Shown: positions 7,162 through 11,783 of the stretch, one piece after another
Layout: the number at the start of each line of letters is the position of its first letter
Position numbering within the stretch: the stretch's first letter is position 1
Assembly (NCBI GenBank): GCA_002358555.1
Contig: DEPC01000116.1
Span: forward strand, 1 to 12,473
Direction of reading: 5' to 3'
DNA: 12,473 nucleotides
From: Hungatella sp. UBA3402
Lineage (GTDB): Bacteria > Bacillota > Clostridia > Lachnospirales > Lachnospiraceae
The notes under the pieces: model-generated
Told to the model about the DNA's origin: nothing
Seen by the model: the letters and a program-made list of their open reading frames with translations, nothing else
Databases searched by the model: none
Program-made: the position numbers and the translations under genes

Positions 7162-7384
7162 GTAATTTAAGAAAATATTTTTAAATTTCTCTCACACCCT
7201 ACCATACCATATTCATTTGCCAACGAACCATGGCGTGATATCACAGACTATCATGAAAATAGAACCTCTATTTTCGTAGCAATATTCGCCTCACTCTGCA
7301 ATTTCTCATGCGGGCTTGTGACCGCCAACGGCTGCATTACGGCGGGGCGTTGCAACGCCCCATCTATATCAAAACCACTTCATC
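7162..7384. other. Intergenic region with two dyads and a repeated motif
   Basis: No gene seen. It holds the second CAACGAACCATG (7221-7232) with GTAGCAAT (7276-7283); between them is the hairpin GAAAATAGA/TCTATTTTC (7255-7275, 9 pairs, 3-base loop). Further right is the perfect 18-base palindrome GGGGCGTTGCAACGCCCC (7344-7361). The GC-rich stretch 7316-7361 contrasts with the AT-rich surroundings. The latter dyad is 24 bases past the stop of the split gene and may act as its terminator, though it lacks a T run. Confidence 0.5.
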
Positions 7385-7786
7385 CTAAATCGCCGCAAAT
7401 CTGGCATTTTCAAAAAATTCCTCGTTCTTATGCCTGATATACTCCCGGTCAGTATTCATAAAGTAAACCGTCATGTGGTTAATCTCCATGAACTCCGATT
7501 GTGTCAGAACTTCAAGCTGCCTTGCCATCTGTGCACGGAAATCAATTTTACGAATTTTTATTCATTTTAATGCATAATCTTAAATTTTTGAGCATAATAA
7601 CTGTTTTAAAATATCTAAAAATCAATGCGAATTTAGAAAAGTATGAATATTTATACTGAAAATTGATTTCCATGCCATCTGTGCTTTTCCGTAAGTCTGA
7701 TATAGCAACTCTGTGGACAAGGAACGCTTGGCATAAAGGGTTTCACGCTTCAACTGCTCTAAAATAGGGTTCATATTCCTTACCAT
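7385..7786 (-). pseudogene. 83-codon gene split by a MITE-like insertion
   Basis: The 5' piece (7786 down to 7673) encodes MVRNMNPILEQLK...LLYQTYGKAQMA. The 3' piece (7522 down to 7385) encodes RQLEVLTQSEFMEIN...EEFFENARFAAI and a stop. Removing 7523-7672 (one 12-bp duplication plus the insert) joins them exactly in frame into an 83-residue protein. The insert adds 16 codons and then a stop, so the present product is truncated. I recall similar short proteins in Firmicutes mobile elements but no function. The start at 7786 follows AAGGGAAAGG; the further open frame up to 7867 is probably untranslated. Confidence 0.8.
7535..7672. mobile_element. AT-rich MITE-like insertion, 138 bp
   Basis: Bounded by a perfect 12-bp direct repeat TGCCATCTGTGC (7523-7534 and 7673-7684). 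Its ends carry a perfect 13-bp inverted repeat, GGAAATCAATTTT (7537-7549) and its complement (7659-7671). The interior is very AT-rich with no coding frame. The long target duplication would suit an IS4-like transposase acting in trans, but I cannot assign a family, and no transposase is encoded in this window. Confidence 0.8.
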
Positions 7787-7885
7787 CCTTTCCCTTCTAT
7801 TCCATTTCGTAGTGACTACGCTCTGGAAGACTTCGTTTACTAGAATCGCTGACGTTCTACTGTTCATACTAAGCTTAGTCAGTCA

Positions 7886-8566
7886 TCATACTGTTTTCAC
7901 TTCTTCCATCAGCTTTTCAGCTTCCTTCTGGTTTTCTTTCTTTTTCCTCCTGGTTGTTGCTTTCTTTTCACCAGATGATGCTTTTCTGGTTCTTTTAGTC
8001 TTTTCTGGTGATTTATCCCCACTTACAGGCTCAGGTAGCCTTTCTTCTGTCTTTTCTGTAGGAATTACTATCTCAGCCTCTTCTAGCTGAATCTGAGCTA
8101 CCTGCTGCTCTGGCAATCTCTCCTGCAGTTTATACCGCTTACGGATAGAAGCAATCATTATTGCCACTTCCGCATTTACCAGCTCCTTATCCTCGTCTGT
8201 CAGACCTGCAGAGAGATCCTTTCTGTCCTGCCAGTAACCTGCATTTTCCAGAAACGTATCAATAACTCTCTTTGCTCTGTCATGCTTTACATCCCATTTC
8301 ATCATAGTATTTTTCCTCTGTGTGCTTTCTGCATATTCTTTTACTATTGCCTTACCCTGCTCTATCGCCTCCGGAATGTCAACACCTATCTGCTGGTAGA
8401 AATCCGGATGAACGATACATTCATAGGCTCTCGCCATCTTACTTCTCTGTTCCTGTGTTACTCCGATATGAAAATCCTTCGCTATCTGCAATGCTTTCTT
8501 CCAGTCCTGCTCCCTGACCGCCTCTCTTACAATATCCGACTTCTTTACCTGCATTCCTACACTCAT
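7886..8566 (-). CDS. Phage/ICE hypothetical protein with Lys/Arg-rich tail
   Basis: 226 residues in three parts. Residues 1-77 (KKSDIVREAVREQDWKKALQ, then AYECIVHPDFYQQIGVD) resemble a short helical phage protein I have seen as a stand-alone hypothetical. Residues 85-155 form a second helical segment (VKHDRAKRVIDTFLENAGYW, VAIMIASIRKRYKL). The tail from about 168 is Pro/Glu/Lys-rich and strongly basic (KRTRKASSGEKKATTRRKKK), suggesting disorder and nucleic-acid binding. No function is known to me. AGGGGG lies 8 bases before the ATG at 8566, and the gene starts 12 bases after the upstream membrane microprotein. Confidence 0.7.
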   Translation of the reverse strand: MSVGMQVKKSDIVREAVREQDWKKALQIAKDFHIGVTQEQRSKMARAYECIVHPDFYQQIGVDIPEAIEQGKAIVKEYAESTQRKNTMMKWDVKHDRAKRVIDTFLENAGYWQDRKDLSAGLTDEDKELVNAEVAIMIASIRKRYKLQERLPEQQVAQIQLEEAEIVIPTEKTEERLPEPVSGDKSPEKTKRTRKASSGEKKATTRRKKKENQKEAEKLMEEVKTV

Positions 8567-8578
8567 GCCGTTTTCCCC

Positions 8579-8731
8579 CTACTGTTCTTCCTTCTCTGCC
8601 ACTATAACCGCCAGCACAATCACTCCATTTACCAAAACTGTTGCTAAGTTCATGGCTTTCATTCCATCATGCAGGCCGACCATAAAATTGATAAACAATA
8701 ACACCTGCAAAAATCTCCGAATTTTTTTCAT
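8579..8731 (-). CDS. 50-residue membrane microprotein
   Basis: Short frame from ATG 8731 to TAG 8579. Two hydrophobic segments, RFLQVLLFINFMVGL (about 6-20) and LATVLVNGVIVLAVIVA (about 29-45), are joined by a short hydrophilic turn; the N-terminus is basic and the C-terminus is EKEEQ. The pattern fits a two-pass inner-membrane protein, possibly holin-like by size, but sequence alone does not show that. AAAGGAGG stands 11 bases before the ATG, and the stop is 12 bases before the next gene. Confidence 0.6.
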   Translation of the reverse strand: MKKIRRFLQVLLFINFMVGLHDGMKAMNLATVLVNGVIVLAVIVAEKEEQ

Positions 8732-8757
8732 TGCTTTTCAGCCTCCTTTATGGTAGA

Positions 8758-8798
8758 CTTAACAGCTAAGGGGCGGTGTTTCTGCCCCCGCTGTTAAG
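8758..8798 (-). other. Strong two-tier hairpin between two microprotein genes
   Basis: An outer stem CTTAACAGC/GCTGTTAAG (9 perfect pairs) encloses an inner stem GGGGC/GCCCC (5 pairs) with a 9-base loop. On the minus strand it follows the stop of the 8810-8986 gene by 11 bases and ends 10 bases before the AAAGGAGG of the next gene. It lacks a T run, so it is more likely an RNA stabiliser or processing site, or a partial terminator. Confidence 0.6.
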
Positions 8799-8809
8799 GA
8801 ACTGTTTGA

Positions 8810-8986
8810 TTAGTTAATTCCAAACCATTTGAGAACCGCCGTAATTACTGCCGTTACAGTGATTACTATGGTGGAGATAATGCTGACGAGCTTTTCTCTC
8901 TTTTGGAGTTTTAGATTTTCTAATTCAAGCAGTTCTTTTTCTTTCTGTAATCTTTCTAATTCTAAATCTCTTTTCTTTCTAGCCAA
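8810..8986 (-). CDS. Coiled-coil/membrane microprotein, TTG start
   Basis: 58 residues from a TTG at 8986. Residues 2-34 are a highly charged heptad-like helix (KKRDLELERLQKEKELLELE), followed by one membrane segment at about 36-52 (SIISTIVITVTAVITAVL) and the end KWFGIN. The TTG is preceded by AAAGGAGG at 8-base spacing, whereas the more distal TTG at 9019 has no ribosome binding site. It would be a single-pass inner-membrane protein with a cytoplasmic coiled coil; I know no function. It is the first gene behind a consensus promoter. Confidence 0.65.
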   Translation of the reverse strand: MARKKRDLELERLQKEKELLELENLKLQKREKLVSIISTIVITVTAVITAVLKWFGIN

Positions 8987-9050
8987 GTGGCTTTCCTCCT
9001 TTCCGGTAAATTTAATCAAACACTTTTATTTGGTATTTGATTATGTATAT

Positions 9051-9079
9051 ATTATACTTCGTATTTGCGAGTTTGTCAA
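9051..9079 (-). promoter_or_regulatory. Perfect sigma-A promoter with operator-like spacer
   Basis: On the minus strand: TTGACA (9074-9079), 17 bases, TATAAT (9051-9056), all consensus. The spacer contains CGCAAATACGAAG (9057-9069), 12 of 13 identical to the word in front of the antirepressor gene. A promoter this strong is usually kept in check, so a repressor binding the spacer is plausible. Confidence 0.8.
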
Positions 9080-9126
9080 TAGTTTTACTTCTCAAAATAC
9101 AAAATTTTTTAAATAATTCTCGCAAT

Positions 9127-9279
9127 ATTGAATTAAATAAATTTAATGCCTACTATGTAGTGATAACTACAAAGCAGCTTGCAACGGCTTACAAAACAGA
9201 TAGTAAACAGGTTTCGCAGGGGTTTAACACAAATAAAGGGAAATTTAATGAAAAAAGAAGATGCGAAGAAATTGTTTGA
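9127..9279 (+). pseudogene. Remnant of an ORF6N-type antirepressor
   Basis: On the plus strand the frame reads YYVVITTKQLATAYKTDSKQ then VSQGFNTNKGKF, the start of an ORF6N domain (TTKQLA...Y.TD...S..FN.NK..F) as found in phage antirepressors. The usual EGKHYFKLEG continuation is missing; the frame ends in KRRCEEIV and a stop. No ATG or ribosome binding site precedes the conserved part. Its orientation is opposite to all intact mobile-element genes. I take it as a decayed or truncated gene. Confidence 0.55.
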
Positions 9280-9319
9280 GGAGATGAAGGGAAGCCTAAA
9301 TCTTAACGACTGGAAATAA
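9248..9319 (+). CDS. Possible 23-residue microprotein
   Basis: ATG 9248 to TAA 9319, preceded by AAAGGG with 7-base spacing. It encodes a charged helix (KKEDAKKLFEEMKGS) then LNLNDWK. It overlaps the end of the ORF6N remnant in another frame. It could be a real short peptide or chance; no homologue comes to mind. Confidence 0.25.
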   Translation: MKKEDAKKLFEEMKGSLNLNDWK

Positions 9320-9337
9320 TATGATTTCATTGGATAG

Positions 9338-9365
9338 TTGACAATCCATTTAAAAATCCTTTAAT
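9338..9365 (+). promoter_or_regulatory. Candidate plus-strand promoter
   Basis: TTGACA, 16 bases, TTTAAT (5 of 6 matches to the -10 consensus). The transcript would start near 9372 and reach the hairpin at 9465-9497. Confidence 0.4.
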
Positions 9366-9408
9366 TTTCAGTGGAAGTAGACACAAAATAATAAAAAATA
9401 GAAAAATC

Positions 9409-9437
9409 TTGACTTTAATATAGAGCAGATATAGAGT
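9409..9437 (+). promoter_or_regulatory. Candidate plus-strand promoter before the terminator
   Basis: TTGACT (9409-9414), 17 bases, TAGAGT (9432-9437). The start would be near 9444, only about 55 bases before the terminator end, so it could produce a very short RNA. Confidence 0.35.
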
Positions 9438-9464
9438 ATTTTACCGATTAAAGATAAACCAAAA

Positions 9465-9497
9465 CCCCCGAAAGTCTGTCAGACAATCGGGGTTTTT
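9465..9497. terminator. Strong intrinsic terminator, probably bidirectional
   Basis: CCCCGA pairs with TCGGGG, and the inner GTCTG with CAGAC, giving a long two-part stem. It is followed on the plus strand by TTTTTGATTTT and on the minus strand by TTTT. It separates the lipoprotein operon (which ends at 9614) from the region to the left. Confidence 0.8.
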
Positions 9498-9613
9498 GAT
9501 TTTACAGAAATAGAAATGGCGTCTTAAAAAATTGAATGGAAACTGGTTGACAAATATCTCTTAAAATTGTAACATACGCTCCTATTAAATAAGTAACTAC
9601 TCTATTTCTTGAC

Positions 9614-10246
9614 CTATTCAGTTAAAAGTGATGTATCAAGAATCAAAAAATTAGCTCTATGTAGATATAAGGCTTTTCCATCAATCATCAGCTTTGTAGT
9701 TTTCGGTAAATCGTTTCTGACTTCCCAGTACACATCATCACCGCTATACGCACAAATCGGTATCCCTAACTGGCTTTGAATCACAACCACTTGACCTTTT
9801 CCAAAGAAATTCTTATAGTGATTTACAATACCAGAAACGATAGTATTCTCGGAAATCTTACCACTTGCACTGCTTTGAATATCATTTAACTGAAATTCGG
9901 TATCTGGTTTTAATCCGCTTTCCTCAAAAATAACCGTATCTCCGCAACTTTGTAGTTCGTTTCCATCAATACTGATTGTAACTACAGAGGATAGTGCATA
10001 TTCGATTGATTGGCTTCCATCAGACGAATCAATCACGGCTTCTTCAATAATATTTCCTGTCATTCCTACCTTGGTTCCGCTTGCAGTCAAAAACTTCTCT
10101 CCATAGTTGTCGTAAAACCGACACTCAAACGAGTTTCCAATAAGCTGACCCTTTATGTCATTGACACTGCTTTCCAGACTGGCAATGCCACAACCAGTCA
10201 AAGAAAGCAGTAGCACTAACATGACAATTAACATACGTTTTCTCAT
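9614..10246 (-). CDS. DUF5052 family lipoprotein
   Basis: A 210-residue lipoprotein: a basic start MRKRM, a hydrophobic core and the lipobox LTGC with Cys19 as the lipidated residue, so it should be anchored on the outer face of the cell membrane. The mature part follows DUF5052: GNSFECRFYDNYGEKFLTAS (about 37-56), SSVVTISIDGNEL, DTVIFEESGL, VVVIQSQLGIPICAYSGDDV and the closing DLPKTTKLMIDGKALYLHRA. The role of the family is unknown; its place beside endolysin and YopX genes suggests a lysogenic-conversion or superinfection-related cargo gene. GGAGG precedes the ATG. Its leader is nearly identical to that of the YopX gene. Confidence 0.9.
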   Translation of the reverse strand: MRKRMLIVMLVLLLSLTGCGIASLESSVNDIKGQLIGNSFECRFYDNYGEKFLTASGTKVGMTGNIIEEAVIDSSDGSQSIEYALSSVVTISIDGNELQSCGDTVIFEESGLKPDTEFQLNDIQSSASGKISENTIVSGIVNHYKNFFGKGQVVVIQSQLGIPICAYSGDDVYWEVRNDLPKTTKLMIDGKALYLHRANFLILDTSLLTE

Positions 10247-10301
10247 CTTGTGACTCCTCCGATTTCCATTTATTTTTTAAGTAATTGTATACCATCATTA
10301 T
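10247..10301 (-). repeat. Duplicated gene leader, copy A (before the lipoprotein)
   Basis: On the minus strand it runs from TAATGATGGTATAC through AAAAATAAATGGAA to GGAGGAGTCACAAG, directly before the ATG. It aligns along its whole length with 11686-11751, except for a short length difference in the middle. TTCCATTTATTTTT is a 14-base identical core (plus-strand sense). Confidence 0.7.
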
Positions 10302-10335
10302 TTTCAGACAAGTATTCTTTGATTTCTTTGGGTAT
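10270..10335 (-). CDS. Possible 21-residue peptide with ATA start
   Basis: A strong AGGAGG directly after the metallopeptidase stop is followed 7 bases later by ATA and an open frame of 21 codons ending in TAA (PKEIKEYLSENNDGIQLLKK). There is no ATG, GTG or TTG at the right distance; an internal TTG exists. It could be a peptide gene with a mutated start, a rare ATA start, or decayed coding DNA. Confidence 0.25.
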   Translation of the reverse strand: MPKEIKEYLSENNDGIQLLKK

Positions 10336-10346
10336 AGGTTTACCTC

Positions 10347-10709
10347 CTACAAAATATCCAGTTCCGCAAAGACTTTATAAATCTTCGGGGACTGAATGGC
10401 GAACCAGTCAACCATTTCCTCATTTCTCGCCCATGAACCATCACACGCATTAGCAGCAGATTGCAATCCGCTTTCATTCAAAAATGCGTGCATTATCTCG
10501 TGCCTGAGCAATTTGGCGATGTAAAGCCGTTTTTCTTTTTCTGTGTAATCTTCAAAATATTCCTTCTCGTCAGTGTCAGCAATTATTATCAATGGTTCAT
10601 CATCACAGCAATATCCGCCATATTTATTATCCTTTAGTATGTTATCCTCTGACATTTTGCGAACTTCAATGTGATATTCCGTGCCAAGTACATTTATTTT
10701 ATCTTTCAT
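10347..10709 (-). CDS. Small phage-type zinc metallopeptidase-like protein
   Basis: 120 residues. An N-terminal beta-rich segment (INVLGTEYHIEVRKM) leads to LLRHEIMHAFLNESGL with HExxH at residues 70-74, and a downstream WARNEEMVDWFA (about 93-104) whose Glu residues could supply the third zinc ligand. Such minimal HExxH proteins are common in Firmicutes phages; substrates are not known, and some relatives act on regulators (ImmA-like). There is no signal peptide, so it is probably cytoplasmic. GGAG lies 7 bases before the ATG. It follows the tandem DUF2829 gene by 40 bases in the same operon. Confidence 0.8.
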   Translation of the reverse strand: MKDKINVLGTEYHIEVRKMSEDNILKDNKYGGYCCDDEPLIIIADTDEKEYFEDYTEKEKRLYIAKLLRHEIMHAFLNESGLQSAANACDGSWARNEEMVDWFAIQSPKIYKVFAELDIL

Positions 10710-10749
10710 TCCTACGCTCCAATCTACACAGTGTCATCATCTAAATGGA

Positions 10750-11250
10750 TTATTCCACTACTTCCCAATCATCAGCTAAACAATCACGAATGGAAGGAAC
10801 CCACATCTCATGGGAACCTTCTACTGTGCTAATTTGCAAATACGGCTCACACTTGAATAATTCTCCCTCGTTCATCCCCCATGCTTCAGCCGTCTGTTTA
10901 TTGCATGGAATTCCTTGGGGATAGCCTTTCTGATATACCACAGACAGGCCCTTTCCGTTCCAACCCTTACGAGTCATTCTCTTTCCTTGTTTCAACAGCC
11001 GTAACGCTTCGCCAAATCTAACGGTATGGATATTCAAATCAATGTTACACTCTCCGATAACTTCCCACTCGTTAGAGGCGATATTCTGTAATGTATAAAA
11101 CACATCTTCAGTTTCTCGGATATCCAACACAGTACCATCTTTACAATGCATAGCTACGATGTCACCTTCTTTCTGCCAATATCCTGTCCAGGACGGTAAC
11201 TTTACCTGATATCCTGCCTTTAATGCTTCTAATGCCTTTCCAAAATTCAT
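10750..11250 (-). CDS. Tandem DUF2829 / Tad2-like protein
   Basis: 166 residues from ATG 11250 (AAAGGG 3 bases upstream; the longer frame to 11274 has no ribosome binding site). Domain 2 (about 77-166) is a classic DUF2829: VRFGEALRLLKQGKRMTRKG with WNGKGLSVVY, then CEPYLQISTVEG, MWVPSIRDCLADDWEVV. Domain 1 (about 1-65) starts MNFGKALEALKAGYQVKLPS and ends NEWEVI, a diverged copy in which GWNGK is replaced by SWTGYW. DUF2829 includes Tad2, a phage protein that sequesters the cyclic ADP-ribose signal made by Thoeris defence; some databases instead label members MW1434-type toxin. An anti-defence role is the better fit in this phage cassette but is inferred. Confidence 0.8.
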   Translation of the reverse strand: MNFGKALEALKAGYQVKLPSWTGYWQKEGDIVAMHCKDGTVLDIRETEDVFYTLQNIASNEWEVIGECNIDLNIHTVRFGEALRLLKQGKRMTRKGWNGKGLSVVYQKGYPQGIPCNKQTAEAWGMNEGELFKCEPYLQISTVEGSHEMWVPSIRDCLADDWEVVE

Positions 11251-11277
11251 GTTCCCTTTCCTTTCTTTCATCAATTT

Positions 11278-11685
11278 TTATAATAATGTTTCCTTTTGTA
11301 TCAATTCTGGATTGTCAAACATATTACCAATAACCTCAATTTTATCTTTCCACGGAAATGTTGCAGAATCATTTGAAACATCCGTCCAGTGAATTAAAAA
11401 TGCTGTATTTTCTGCATCATATTCAATAAATCCAATAGACGGTTCTTTTACATTATGCAAATCCGTTCGTCTTACAATATCCCACTCAAAAATCTTCCTG
11501 CCGTTCTTGTCGGTCAAGCCGGTGTACTGGCAGACGGTTTTGGGGTCGACCAAAAACTCGCCCTCTAATTCCGGCGAATGGATATCCGTTTCATCTGCTA
11601 AATATCCCTCAATCCATGTTCCGTCAAGAGGTTCATTTGGTGATAATGTGTGAATATGTTTCCCTCTAAACAGGATTTGTTTCAT
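11278..11685 (-). CDS. YopX family protein
   Basis: 135 residues with the family hallmarks in order: ILFRGKHI at the start, GTWIEGYLADE, VDPKTVCQYTGLTDKNGRKI, FEWDIVRR, a beta-rich middle, and IEVIGNMFDNPEL at the end. YopX proteins (named from the SPbeta prophage of Bacillus subtilis) are small cytoplasmic phage proteins of unknown function. GGAGG precedes the ATG by the usual distance. The leader is shared with the lipoprotein gene. The DUF2829 gene starts 27 bases downstream. Confidence 0.93.
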   Translation of the reverse strand: MKQILFRGKHIHTLSPNEPLDGTWIEGYLADETDIHSPELEGEFLVDPKTVCQYTGLTDKNGRKIFEWDIVRRTDLHNVKEPSIGFIEYDAENTAFLIHWTDVSNDSATFPWKDKIEVIGNMFDNPELIQKETLL

Positions 11686-11751
11686 CTCATGATTCCTCCA
11701 AATTCCATTTATTTTTCAGATGATTCTCTGATATCTGGTATATCATCATTA
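11686..11751 (-). repeat. Duplicated gene leader, copy B (before YopX)
   Basis: On the minus strand: TAATGATGATATACCAG, then GAAAAATAAATGGAA and TTGGAGGAATCATGAG before the ATG. It matches copy A at 10247-10301 with a roughly 11-base insertion. A resembling word (AATGATGAT...AGGATATTGGAGAG) also closes the endolysin gene just upstream. Confidence 0.7.
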
Positions 11752-11783
11752 TATTGATTGGTTAGCTATGGTTCTTGCTGATG

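Larger units (their letters stand above)
9320..9613. other. Gene-free AT-rich region
   Basis: No convincing gene on either strand. It holds two plus-strand promoter-like pairs (9338-9365 and 9409-9437), a strong terminator hairpin (9465-9497) and a further weak plus-strand pair TTGACA/TAACAT (9547-9575) that faces the 3' end of the lipoprotein gene. Confidence 0.6.

Noticed and set aside
3420..7212. 13-bp repeat TACCATACCATAT at 3420-3432 and 7200-7212
   Set aside because: The first copy is simply the start region of a gene; the low-complexity match has no shared context, so chance is likely.
7787..7867. N-terminal extension of the split gene
   Set aside because: A good ribosome binding site stands directly before the ATG at 7786, and the extension has no such site and no familiar sequence.
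9037..9126. Upstream extension of the ORF6N remnant that reads like a hydrophobic signal segment
   Set aside because: It is translated through the antisense of a perfect promoter and has no ribosome binding site; hydrophobicity follows from AT-rich DNA.
9547..9575. Plus-strand promoter-like pair TTGACA-17-TAACAT
   Set aside because: Weak -10, AT-rich surroundings, and it would only give antisense RNA to the lipoprotein gene; not enough to call.
11687..11749. 20-codon frame in the YopX leader
   Set aside because: No ribosome binding site; its apparent similarity to a frame in the other leader follows from the DNA repeat itself.
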